This document shows positions 1 through 6,705 of a stretch of 18,137 nucleotides of DNA, piece after piece. Position 1 is the stretch's first letter; every line of letters starts with the position of its first letter. Under the pieces are notes generated by a model, which searched no databases, was not told the origin of the DNA, and was given only the letters and a program-made list of their open reading frames with translations. The position numbers were made by a program, and so were the translations under genes. The stretch is from contig JAJYEK010000066.1 in assembly GCA_021785795.1 (NCBI GenBank), forward strand, positions 1 to 18,137, written 5' to 3'. This stretch comes from Pseudomonadota bacterium (GTDB lineage: Bacteria; Pseudomonadota; Gammaproteobacteria; Acidiferrobacterales; UBA6901).

Positions 1-196
1 ATTGCCGGGCTGCCGGTGCATAGCAAGGGCGTGGTTTTCGCTGGCCAAGTCGTCTCCGAAGTTGCGACATTGCATCGGTGTACCTCGCCCGATACAGCGA
101 TATCCCATTCCACCGGACATCAATAAATCGGGGTCACGGTATCCCCGCTGCAGGCCTATGCAACCGATTTAACCTGATAGGTAATCCCCCCTTTTT
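1..196. other. Left edge, no gene recognised
   Basis: I see no convincing reading frame here. The last bases before the transposase remnant (about 181-196, a C-run followed by a T-run) resemble the sequence just past the transposase stop in many IS3-family elements, so the IS remnant may extend a little leftwards. No matching terminal inverted repeat could be confirmed. Confidence 0.4.
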
Positions 197-379
197 TTAA
201 TGGCCGCCAGAAGTGGCGCAGGCCATGAGGGCCAACTTCTGCATCGGGGTGATGCCTCTCAGGCCCCTGTTCGGGCGTTCGTGATGGTAGGTCCACAGCC
301 AGCGGGTGGCAAAGTCCTGCACTTCGCTGATGCGGGTGAACAGGTGCGGGTTCAGCCAGTCGTACCGCACGGTACGGTG
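197..379 (-). pseudogene. IS3-family transposase, 3' remnant (OrfB C-terminus)
   Basis: About 60 residues of the C-terminal end of an IS3-family OrfB integrase-type transposase remain. The readable motifs are RTVRYDWL, EVQDFATRWLWTY, HERPN and GITPMQKLA, which are the conserved tail of the rve integrase core in this family. The similarity stops abruptly near position 380-395; the upstream codons in the same frame do not resemble the expected sequence that carries the last Glu of the DDE triad. The catalytic core is therefore missing and the fragment cannot be active. It marks the left part of the window as a region where mobile DNA has inserted and decayed. The family call is firm from the motifs; the subgroup within IS3 is not determined. 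Confidence 0.8.
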
Positions 380-475
380 GTCGCGGGTGGTGTTTAAGGA
401 CGCGGACCGTAGACCGCCTGAAATCGCGAGAATCCTTTGCCGTCGGCCGACCACCCATTGTTTCAGCATCAGTCC

Positions 476-1030
476 TCACGCCCGCGACGACTCCGGCCCG
501 CGGAGCGCACAGAGATCGTCTGAGCCGATCTGCAGCGGGACAGTGGTCAGGTTCAGAAAATTCTCAAGGGCGTTCAACCACGTCAGCTCCACGATCTCGT
601 GTTCCGACCAGTGCGCCCGGAGCGTGGCAAAGGTACTGTCTCCGACGGTCTTGTTCCGCGTCGCTTCCTCGACAAACGCGAGCGCCGCCCGCTCTCGTGC
701 CGTGAAGAGGGGGCTGGTGCGAAAGGCATCGAGCGCGTTCAGCTGACCCCGAAGACCCGGATCCTTCGCCTCGTATCGTGCAATATCGGCGCACAAGGCG
801 CAGCCATTGATCGCGGCCACCCGTGCTTTCACGAGCAGTCGCAGCGGTGGCGGCACTGCCAAGAGTTTGCGTTCCGACGCCAACAGGGTCGCATAGGGCC
901 GAAGCAGACGGGGTGCCCGCGCATAAATGACCGTGAGCGTCGTCAGCACCTTGCCGAACTTCCGTTGACTGTACCGACACGCAATGCGCACCACCCAGGA
1001 CGCGGGGCGCGCGATCGGGTCTAGCCGCAT
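476..1030 (-). CDS. AhpD-like / carboxymuconolactone decarboxylase family protein
   Basis: This 184-residue protein has the all-helical AhpD/CMD fold signature: a central NGCALCADI segment with a Cys-x2-Cys pair (Cys77, Cys80) followed by a helix rich in ERAALAFVEEAT and a C-terminal HEIVELTWLNALENFLN segment. In AhpD the Cys pair reduces peroxides with a proton-relay His four residues after the second Cys. Here that position is Ala, so peroxidase activity is uncertain and a relative of the CMD family with another role is possible. I chose the ATG at 1030 because GAGGAG lies about 9-10 bases upstream and because upstream codons in frame look non-coding. It sits alone between an IS3 remnant and a broken gene region, on the same strand as the other island genes. 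Substrate unknown. Confidence 0.8.
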   Translation of the reverse strand: MRLDPIARPASWVVRIACRYSQRKFGKVLTTLTVIYARAPRLLRPYATLLASERKLLAVPPPLRLLVKARVAAINGCALCADIARYEAKDPGLRGQLNALDAFRTSPLFTARERAALAFVEEATRNKTVGDSTFATLRAHWSEHEIVELTWLNALENFLNLTTVPLQIGSDDLCALRGPESSRA

Positions 1031-1332
1031 GTGGTCGAGCTCCTCGGTGTTCTGAAAATCATCGTTCGGGGTCGCGCGTCTATCGTGTTCCTGTGGCGAC
1101 ACCGCTCCGCTGGGACGCCTGTTGGCGACGGTATCCTACGCCGGATCGAAAATCCAGACCGGACGGGGGCCGGGTCGCGCGGGTTGCGCGTCTCCTGTCG
1201 CGGCCAGCCGTCGCAGTCTCGTGCCGGGACCTGGGGCAACTCATTTACCGACCTAACGAACGTGATCACGGGAACGTCGCGCGTACCGCTTCGGGCAGAC
1301 CCCACACCCGCGAACATCCGCCACGGTTTTGA
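1031..1332. other. Intergenic stretch, no gene recognised
   Basis: Frames are open in several directions because the DNA is GC-rich, but none gives a protein-like sequence, a good ribosome binding site or a known motif. It probably holds the promoter of the AhpD-like gene and scrambled remains of the neighbouring broken genes. Confidence 0.45.
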
Positions 1333-1440
1333 TCAGAAACGAAGCAGGCCCACGGTGGTCAGGCCGCCGCGCTGGATGTCCTCGCCGGTGGGATCGGCAA
1401 TGTGCAGCAGGGGAATGGCGACGGCGCGCTGTGTGGCGCG
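1333..1440 (-). pseudogene. Aspartate/glutamate racemase family, internal remnant
   Basis: About 35 codons read IPLLHIADPTGEDI followed by GGLTTVGLLRF and a stop. This matches the well-conserved middle of the Asp/Glu racemase family, where a PLLHIAD segment is followed by a GL..VGLLGTRFTM segment. The GT of GTRFTM is missing and a stop follows at once. No N-terminal or C-terminal part is visible nearby, so this is a shard of a gene of normally about 230 codons. It overlaps no other gene and lies just past the end of the broken GST on the same strand, which points to deletion and fusion events in this island. The match rests on one motif block read by eye. Confidence 0.6.
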
Positions 1441-1451
1441 CTGCCCGCACC

Positions 1452-2098
1452 TCAACCCTTTTGTGCGTCGGAGCGCTGTTTGGGTATCAGCGCATCGTCC
1501 ATTTTCCGCGCCTGGACTGCGGTGGGGCGAGCGCTGAGACGCGCCCAGTACGACTCGAACGCCGGGCGCTTGTCGATGGTGCCGAACTGCATTCCGAAGC
1601 CCAGGTGCGAACCCAGGTAGACGTCCGCTGCCGAGAACTGGCTGCCCAGCAGGTACTCCCCCCTGGACACCGCACCCTCCAGCGCCTGCATCACCTCGGC
1701 ATAGCTGCCGTAGCCCATCATGCGCTCGCGCCCCGGCGGCACGACGAACCCCAGCGCCTTGTTGCTTACCGCGGCCTCCACCGGCCCGGCGGCGAAGAAC
1801 AGCCAACGGTAGTAGGGCCCGCGCAGGGGGCTGGCGGGTGCGGGGGCCAGACCGGCCTGCGGGAAGGCATCGGCCAGATAGGCGAGATGGCGGCCACTTC
1901 GGTCACCACCGTGTCGCCATGGCGCAGCGCGGGCACTTTGCCCATGGGGTTGAGGGCCAGATACTCCGGCGCCTTCATCGTCGTGCCGTAGTCGAGCAGC
2001 ACGGTGTCGTAAGGTACACCCACTTCTTCGAGCATCCAGCGCACGATGCGCCCGCGCGACTGCGGGTGGGTGTAGAAGGTCAGGCGGTCCTGGGTCAT
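1452..2098 (-). pseudogene. Glutathione S-transferase, single-base frameshift
   Basis: The gene encodes a two-domain GST of about 215 residues if one base is restored. The N-terminal thioredoxin-like domain is intact (FYTHPQSRGRIVRWMLEE, LNPMGKVPAL, then VVTEVAAI). Around 1881-1888 the reading then shifts by one base into AYLADAFPQAGLAP, and the C-terminal helical domain continues to its normal end at 1452. The total length, 647 bases, is one short of a multiple of three, and restoring one G would give the usual AICAYLADAFP. The start ATG at 2098 has GGAG about 10 bases upstream. GSTs conjugate glutathione to electrophiles in the cytoplasm. As written the product would be a truncated N-domain with a foreign tail. 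A sequencing error is the main alternative to a real mutation. Confidence 0.85.
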
Positions 2099-2155
2099 GG
2101 TGATGGCTCCGTGAGGGTGAATAAGCGTCGTCTGGCACTGGACTACGGGTGGGTC

Positions 2156-3079
2156 TCAAGTGTCAGGAGAAACCGGAGGCGGCCAGATCCGGCGTTGTTC
2201 GTCCAGAGGACTCATCAAACCAACATCGCGTCCATCGGGATCGGCCACGATGGCATAGCGAGCGCCCCAGAAGGCATCGAAGGGACACTGCCGCCCGGTG
2301 TAACCCGCTTCGATCATTGCGGCATAGCGTCGATCGACTTCCGCGCGCATGGGCACGCTGACGCCAATGACGGCGGGGCTGCGTGTGTATGGATCGCCAG
2401 CGTCCTGCCGCCAGCCGGCGTTGTAAACCCGTGCCAGCGTTTCGTTGTCGAATTCCAGCAGAAAGCCTTCGGGCAGGATCGCCCTAGCATGACGGATGCC
2501 ATCCGACCCGCGTGGGGCCTCATGGATCTGCAAACCGAGGGTGCGGTAGAACGCCAGGGTGGCGTCAACATCGCGGCAAACGAGGTTCAACTGGTTCAAA
2601 CGCAGCGTGCTGGCGGCTGGAGAAATGGAAGAGGCTGCGGAATCCTGCGCAGCACGCGCTGGCGCCTCATTCTGCGCTGCCGGTCGCGTCAGCGTGCCCT
2701 GGCCTGGCGTGACGAACAGCGCGGTGCTCGGCGCCCTGACCTTGGCGGTGTGCCAGACACCCTTGGGCACGATGACGAACGCCCCCGGCTTGTTCAATCG
2801 CTCGCTGCGCAGTCCATCGTCTCCGGTGTCGATCTGCAGATCGATGTCGCCGCTGATCAGGCCAATCCATTCATCGCCATGGGGGTGGCATTCCCAGGTC
2901 GGCCAGTCCTGCGCAAAATGAAAGCTGGATACCAGCAGTTTTCCGGAGAAGTCGCCGAAGCGTTGGGTCAGCCCGGTCCAGAAATCCGGGGTGACAGGAA
3001 CTGGCGTGGCTGCACCCTGGGCATCGAACACCACGAAGGTGGAGTCGATCTGTGGGGTTGTTTCATTCACGGGCCGCAC
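2156..3079 (-). CDS. Cupin-VOC fusion protein
   Basis: This 307-residue protein joins two metal-binding folds. Residues about 50-128 form a cupin: first motif with His65, His67 and Glu70 (ECHPHGDE), second motif PKGVWH with His110. Residues about 129-158 are an Ala/Ser/Pro-rich linker. Residues about 159-297 form a vicinal-oxygen-chelate (glyoxalase/dioxygenase) domain with LNLVCRDVDATLAFYRTLGL at its start and VADPDGRDVGLMSPLD at its end. No signal peptide is visible, so it is probably cytoplasmic. Both folds occur in dioxygenases, isomerases and detoxifying enzymes; I cannot assign a substrate. The start is a GTG at 3079; another GTG at 3070 is possible and neither has a strong ribosome binding site. 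It lies 57 bases upstream of the broken GST on the same strand, suggesting a former shared transcript. Confidence 0.8.
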   Translation of the reverse strand: MRPVNETTPQIDSTFVVFDAQGAATPVPVTPDFWTGLTQRFGDFSGKLLVSSFHFAQDWPTWECHPHGDEWIGLISGDIDLQIDTGDDGLRSERLNKPGAFVIVPKGVWHTAKVRAPSTALFVTPGQGTLTRPAAQNEAPARAAQDSAASSISPAASTLRLNQLNLVCRDVDATLAFYRTLGLQIHEAPRGSDGIRHARAILPEGFLLEFDNETLARVYNAGWRQDAGDPYTRSPAVIGVSVPMRAEVDRRYAAMIEAGYTGRQCPFDAFWGARYAIVADPDGRDVGLMSPLDEQRRIWPPPVSPDT

Positions 3080-3398
3080 GGTCTACGCGCAGGCCCGGTC
3101 AAGGGATCTTGAGGGGCACGGTTCGTCATCAACGATGTCCACATATGCCAAGAGGTTTTTCTGCACCTGACGTGTCTCCCATTACTAATCTCCCGTGACT
3201 ATATTGAGAATCTTCGCGTTACGAACTTTGGCAGCGGTACCGTGTTGGCCAAGGCTAACGCAACGGACGCGGTTGCGACTGTGAGGGTGACCCTCTCCCC
3301 TACATCCAAGCCAGTGTAAAGTTCAATGACTACTCAGTCTAGGCTGCGGGCCAAGTCGCCCTACCGCGACTTGGCACAAGGGCAGCCCTGATCATCCG
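3080..3398. other. Intergenic stretch with one strong hairpin
   Basis: No gene was recognised across roughly 320 bases. It is less GC-rich than its surroundings and contains a perfect inverted repeat at 3350-3375, listed separately. It may hold the promoter of the cupin-VOC gene, but no convincing -35/-10 pair was found on the minus strand. Confidence 0.5.
3350..3375. repeat. Perfect 10-bp inverted repeat, 6-base loop
   Basis: The arms GCCAAGTCGC (3350-3359) and GCGACTTGGC (3366-3375) are exact reverse complements around a CCTACC loop. No T-run follows on either strand, so it is not a classic Rho-independent terminator. It lies 24 bases beyond the leftover recombinase 3' end and could be a transcript-end structure, a recombination-related hairpin or a protein site. 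Confidence 0.6.
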
Positions 3399-3468
3399 AG
3401 CGGCCTCACCAGATCCTCCGTCCTCAAGTACGTACCACCTCAGCATCTGCAATGTCTTGTGGCCGGGA
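3399..3468 (-). pseudogene. Tyrosine recombinase 3'-end remnant (partial duplicate)
   Basis: About 70 bases match the extreme 3' end of the intact recombinase at 3895-4857, including CACCAGATCCTCCG and CAGCATCTGCAA stretches. Read on the minus strand it gives GHKTLQMLRWYV, the counterpart of GHKTLQMLKRYTHL in the intact protein, so it spans the last catalytic His and the nucleophilic Tyr region. Nothing else of the gene is present and the frame beyond is not conserved. The VOC gene at 3506-3892 lies exactly between this remnant and the intact recombinase. It is too diverged for a recent duplication, so it may be the tail of a different, related recombinase. Confidence 0.75.
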
Positions 3469-3505
3469 GGGCCGCGCCCTCCTTTCGACGGCGCGCTCTG
3501 GGCGT

Positions 3506-3892
3506 TCAGGGCGCCGTCGGTCGGGGCACCGGGTCGCCACACAGGAGTTCGATACGGTTGCCGAACGGATCGGCCACGAACGCCCGACGGACCCCGGGGA
3601 TTGTGACGTCGTCGGTCACGACGAGAGCGGCGGCACACAACCGGGACAGCAGGGCGTCATAGTCGCGGACCACAAGGGCCGGATGGGCCTTGCGGGCCGG
3701 GGCAAAGGGTTCGTCCACCCCCACATGGAGTTCCTGCGCCCCGCACTGGAACCACACCCCGCCGCGGGCAGCCTGGACGGGCGGTTTCGGCCGTTCCACC
3801 AATCCCAGGAGATCCCCGTAGAAACCACGCGCTTCGGCCTCCTTGCCCCGGGGCATGGCGACCTGAACATGCTGGATGCCGATGACCGGCAT
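3506..3892 (-). CDS. Small VOC (glyoxalase/bleomycin resistance fold) protein
   Basis: This 128-residue protein matches a single-chain VOC unit of two beta-alpha-beta-beta-beta modules. It starts with IQHVQVAMP (His8, a typical first metal ligand) and FYGDLLGL, has a second His in ELHVGV, and ends with RRAFVADPFGNRIELL, whose Glu is the usual last ligand. Members act as glyoxalases, ring-cleaving dioxygenases, fosfomycin-modifying enzymes or antibiotic-binding proteins; nothing here picks one. The ATG at 3892 begins only 2 bases after the recombinase stop codon, so translation is probably coupled to the recombinase gene. The gene is bracketed by two copies of a recombinase 3' end, which suggests it was captured as cargo. 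It is separate from and only distantly like the VOC half of the fusion at 2156-3079. Confidence 0.85.
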   Translation of the reverse strand: MPVIGIQHVQVAMPRGKEAEARGFYGDLLGLVERPKPPVQAARGGVWFQCGAQELHVGVDEPFAPARKAHPALVVRDYDALLSRLCAAALVVTDDVTIPGVRRAFVADPFGNRIELLCGDPVPRPTAP

Positions 3893-3894
3893 CG

Positions 3895-4857
3895 CTACCC
3901 CAGCCGCCCCACCAGATCCTCCGCCCGGAGGTGGGTGTATCGCTTTAGCATCTGCAACGTCTTGTGCCCGGTGATGGTGGCCACCTCCAGCGGATTCAGC
4001 CCCTTCTCAAAGAGCCGGGACGTGGCCTCATGGCGCAGGTCATGGAAGGTGAGGCCCTCGATGTCGGCGGCGGTGCAGACCCGCTCGAACGCCTGGCTGA
4101 TCGAGTCCGGACGTAGGCCCCAGACCTTGCCATCCAGGCGGCGGGACAGACCTTCCAGGATCTGTAGCACCCGGGTGGAGAGTGGCACCCGCCTGGGTGT
4201 GCCGGTCTTGGTCTCCGGGATGAGCAACACCCGGGCCTTCCGGTCCCAGTGCTCCCAGCGCATCGCCGTAATCTCACCCCGGCGCATGGCGGTCTCGATC
4301 GCCCAGGCAATCATGCGCCCGATTTCACCGCCGTAGGTTTTTGCGGCGTCGAGCAGGCGGCGGGTGCAGCCCAGGGGAAGGCGCGGGCGTGCGACCTTCG
4401 CCAAGGGGACAGGGTTGACCAGTGATTCCATTCCCCACGCTGATCGGGCCACGGTATACACATGCGAGTGCAGCGCCAGCTCGAGTCGGATCGCGTTTGA
4501 ACCCACCCCGTCAGCCTGGCGGCTGCGGATATACGTCGCCATGTCCTTACCACGAATCTCGCTCAGCGCCTTGTTAGCAATCGGCCGCGCCTGCATGCGC
4601 CGGATTTCGCCACGTTCGCGATCGGCGCTGCGTCTGGTGGGTGTGATGTCCAGGGCGTATCGGGCCAAGGCCTCGGCCAGGGTTGTGCTTTCGGCTTCCG
4701 TCCTCCCCGAGAGCGTGCCCTGGGCGATCGCTGTCTCTGCATCGTGTGCCCAGCTTTCCGCGGCCAGGCGGGTGCTGAAGGTCCTGCTGACCACGAGCCC
4801 GTGGCGGCGCACGCACGCCCGCCACTGGTACTGTCCACGCCTCGTGATCGTTGCCAT
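3895..4857 (-). CDS. int: Tyrosine recombinase / phage-type integrase (left island)
   Basis: This 320-residue site-specific recombinase has all the expected catalytic residues: Arg192 in ETAMRRGEI, Lys217 in PETKTG, His272 and Arg275 in HDLRH, His298 in GHKT and the nucleophile Tyr307 in KRYTHL. The N-terminal part has a short arm-type DNA-binding segment (TITRRGQYQWRACVRRHG) and a core-binding domain at about 60-150. I prefer the ATG at 4857 over one 30 bases upstream because AGAGGG sits 8 bases before it. The gene starts about 94 bases from the tRNA-Thr fragment repeat at 4951-5004 and reads away from it, the usual place for the integrase of an island inserted at that site. It is a different subfamily from the integrase at 5164 on the other side of the same repeat. 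Confidence 0.92.
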   Translation of the reverse strand: MATITRRGQYQWRACVRRHGLVVSRTFSTRLAAESWAHDAETAIAQGTLSGRTEAESTTLAEALARYALDITPTRRSADRERGEIRRMQARPIANKALSEIRGKDMATYIRSRQADGVGSNAIRLELALHSHVYTVARSAWGMESLVNPVPLAKVARPRLPLGCTRRLLDAAKTYGGEIGRMIAWAIETAMRRGEITAMRWEHWDRKARVLLIPETKTGTPRRVPLSTRVLQILEGLSRRLDGKVWGLRPDSISQAFERVCTAADIEGLTFHDLRHEATSRLFEKGLNPLEVATITGHKTLQMLKRYTHLRAEDLVGRLG

Positions 4858-4950
4858 GTCTTGCCCTCTGCTTGATCCGTGGTCCATGTAGTGGACCAGA
4901 ATGGGACCAAAAAAGGCGGGGAATGGCTAGTAGTTTCTGTAAGTCCTTGA

Positions 4951-5004
4951 TTTATGGTGCCGGTGACCGGAGTCGAACCGATGACCTACTGATTACGAAT
5001 CAGT
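4951..5004. repeat. Attachment site copy (partial tRNA-Thr, left end)
   Basis: A 54-bp segment repeats the end of the tRNA-Thr gene at 12746-12795, from just past the CCA end through the anticodon arm, on the minus strand. One base differs: the T-loop reads TTCGACT here and TTCGATT in the intact gene. The D-arm and acceptor 5' strand are absent, so this is not a functional tRNA. Integrase genes point away from it on both sides (4857 leftwards, 5164 rightwards). Confidence 0.93.
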
Positions 5005-5057
5005 AATTAACGGCTTACCGTTCGTCTTACATTCGCGGTGCTTCGTTTTAATTCGCT

Positions 5058-5085
5058 TTAATACCCTACAAATAAAGCCTATAAT
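5058..5085 (+). promoter_or_regulatory. Probable sigma-70 promoter of the element integrase
   Basis: A perfect -10 box TATAAT at 5080-5085 lies 16 bases after a weak -35 TTAATA at 5058-5063, in an AT-rich stretch that stands out from the GC-rich element. Transcription would start near 5092, upstream of the phased repeats at 5121-5150 and the integrase at 5164, so integrase bound to these repeats could repress its own gene. Confidence 0.55.
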
Positions 5086-5120
5086 TCATCCTACGGTGTT
5101 TGCGTTGGTTTTAACCCGAC

Positions 5121-5150
5121 TGCTTACATAGTGCTTACACGGGTCTTACA
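5121..5150 (+). repeat. Integrase arm-type sites, left cluster (CTTACA x3)
   Basis: CTTACA occurs at 5123-5128, 5134-5139 and 5145-5150, at exact 11-bp spacing; the first two extend to TGCTTACA. A further CTTACA is at 5026-5031. The same motif at the same spacing occurs inside the other end of the element (12680-12699). One-helical-turn spacing and presence at both ends fit arm-type binding sites for the N-terminal domain of the integrase. Confidence 0.7.
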
Positions 5151-5163
5151 CGGAGGAATGGGC

Positions 5164-6354
5164 ATGAAAATCACCAAGCGGGCCGTCGACAGCATCTCCC
5201 CGCCCACAGAAGGCTATGCCCTGCACTGGGATGATGAATTGAAGGGCTTTGGCCTTCGTGTCACGTCTGCCGGGGTTAAGTCATTTGTCCTGCAAAAGCG
5301 TATCCATGGCAAGGATCACCGGATCACCCTGGGGCGCTATGGGGCCGTGACGGTAGAGCAAGCCCGCAAGGACGCCCTGGCGAAGGCCGGACTGATTGCC
5401 GGTGGTGGCGACCCGGTAGCGGACAAGCGGCGGGGTCAGGCTTCCCGTGTGACGCTTAAGGCTTGCCTGGATGACTATTTCACTTCGCGCAAGAATCTGG
5501 CCGCAAAGACCGTCTTTGATATGCGGGCGACCCTCCAATGGGGGTGTCCGCTCTGGCTCAACCTGCCTGCCGCCCGGATCACGCGCAACATGGTGGAGCG
5601 CCGTCATCGGGAGCTTGGCGAGAAGGGGCACGGAGCCGCGAATAAATGGGGCCGGTATCTGCGGGCACTCTTGAACTTCGCAGCCAGTAAGTACACCGAC
5701 ACCGAGGGGCAACCGATCCTGACCGATAACCCGGTTAAGGTGCTCTCAGCTACGCGGGCGTGGTATCGCATCGAGCGTAGGCAGTCGGTCATACAGCCGC
5801 ACCAGATCGCGGCGTGGTGGGAGGCCGTGACCCGGTTACGCAATACCGCGCACAGGGATTATTTCCTGACGCTGTTACTGACCGGCCTGCGCAAGGAGGA
5901 AGCCCGGACGCTCTTATGGCAGGACGTGGACTTTACGGCCCGGACCTTCACCGTCCACAACACCAAGAACCACTCAAGCCACACCTTGCCCATGGGGTCC
6001 TATCTGGCGGCCCTACTGAACGCCCGCGAACGCCTGGGGGATATGGTATTTACCAGCACCCACGGACAGATTGGGAACCTTCGCTATTCGCTGGAAAACA
6101 TCGCCCGGGTCAGTGGCGTCAAGTTCATGGTCCATGACCTACGACGTACCTTTGCCACAGTTGCGGAATCCTTGGACATACCGGCCTATGCCCTAAAGCG
6201 TCTCATGAATCACAAGACCCAAGGGGACGTCACGGGCGGCTATCTGGTTATTACCACCGAGCGCCTACGCGGTCCTATGGAGAAGATCGAGGACTACGTG
6301 TTGAAGGCGGCCAAGGTGCGCGAGAGTGCCCCGGTCGTGGCCCTGGCGTTGTAA
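5164..6354 (+). CDS. int: P4-type tyrosine integrase (right element)
   Basis: This 396-residue integrase has the arm-type DNA-binding domain of the DUF4102/P4 integrase group at residues about 1-90 (KITKRAVDSI, DDELKGFGLRVT, ITLGRYGAVTVEQAR), a core-binding domain to about 210, and a catalytic domain with Arg243 in TGLRKEE, Lys268, His324 and Arg327 in HDLRRTF, His350 in MNHKT and nucleophile Tyr360 in GGYL. It should catalyse integration and excision at the 3' end of tRNA-Thr. The ATG at 5164 is chosen because GGAGG ends 7 bases before it; the ATG at 5158 is too close to that site. It lies 160 bases inside the left repeat and reads inwards. Its length and all catalytic residues are normal, so the element may still be mobile. 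Confidence 0.95.
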   Translation: MKITKRAVDSISPPTEGYALHWDDELKGFGLRVTSAGVKSFVLQKRIHGKDHRITLGRYGAVTVEQARKDALAKAGLIAGGGDPVADKRRGQASRVTLKACLDDYFTSRKNLAAKTVFDMRATLQWGCPLWLNLPAARITRNMVERRHRELGEKGHGAANKWGRYLRALLNFAASKYTDTEGQPILTDNPVKVLSATRAWYRIERRQSVIQPHQIAAWWEAVTRLRNTAHRDYFLTLLLTGLRKEEARTLLWQDVDFTARTFTVHNTKNHSSHTLPMGSYLAALLNARERLGDMVFTSTHGQIGNLRYSLENIARVSGVKFMVHDLRRTFATVAESLDIPAYALKRLMNHKTQGDVTGGYLVITTERLRGPMEKIEDYVLKAAKVRESAPVVALAL

Positions 6355-6362
6355 CCCGGGGC

Positions 6363-6391
6363 TTGGCGCGCTTCCCTATACGTCTTATACT
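6363..6391 (+). promoter_or_regulatory. Promoter of the higBA operon
   Basis: TTGGCG (6363-6368) and TATACT (6386-6391) are separated by exactly 17 bases, a near-consensus sigma-70 pair. The start would be near 6398, followed at once by GAGGTGA (6401-6407). The -10 area carries an imperfect palindrome, TTATACTGTAA (6385-6395), that could be a HigA operator; this last point is inference. Confidence 0.7.
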
Positions 6392-6411
6392 GTAACCCAT
6401 GAGGTGACGGC

Positions 6412-6690
6412 ATAATCCAGAGCTTCCGGCACAAGGGTCTCAAGCTGTTCTATGAGACAGGCAGTAAGGCCGGGATAGTTGCCGACCATGCCAAGCGGCT
6501 GCGTGTGCTTCTCGCCCGCCTGGACGCTGCGAGCAAGCCCGAGGATATGGACCTTCCGGGGGCACGCCTACACGCATTGAGCGGCAAGTGGCGCGGTTAT
6601 GGGGCCGTCAACGTGTCGGGCAACTGGCGGCTTATCTTTCGGTTCGAAGGGGCGGAAGCCCACGACGTGGATTACCGCGATTATCATTGA
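6412..6690 (+). CDS. higB: HigB-type toxin (RelE superfamily) with ATA start
   Basis: The frame encodes 92 residues of a HigB/RelE-fold mRNA interferase: IIQSFRHKGLKLFYETGSK, then LDAASKPEDMDLPG, LHALSGKWRGYGAVNVSGNWRL and a DVDYRDYH end. These toxins cleave mRNA on the ribosome. Family members start with Met-Ile at this point, but the codon here is ATA (6412-6414), preceded by a strong GAGGTGA site 4 bases upstream and by an in-frame TGA at 6400-6402. No ATG, GTG or TTG exists before the GTG at 6505, which would drop the N-terminal third. So either ATA serves as an inefficient start, limiting toxin, or an ATG-to-ATA change has silenced the toxin. The antitoxin gene follows 15 bases later. 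The fold assignment is secure; activity is open. Confidence 0.85.
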   Translation: MIQSFRHKGLKLFYETGSKAGIVADHAKRLRVLLARLDAASKPEDMDLPGARLHALSGKWRGYGAVNVSGNWRLIFRFEGAEAHDVDYRDYH

Positions 6691-6705
6691 AGGAGCATTG
6701 TTATA

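Noticed and set aside
335..341. An isolated GGTGAAC in the IS3 remnant
   Set aside because: A 7-base word is expected about twice by chance in a window of this size counting both strands. It is single and outside the element.
1838..3112. A 424-codon open frame on the plus strand
   Set aside because: It lies opposite the GST and cupin-VOC genes, whose minus-strand translations carry clear family motifs. The plus-strand product is a GC-driven shadow without motifs.
4951..5004. A second tRNA gene
   Set aside because: Only the part from the anticodon arm to the CCA end is present; the D-arm and 5' acceptor strand are missing.
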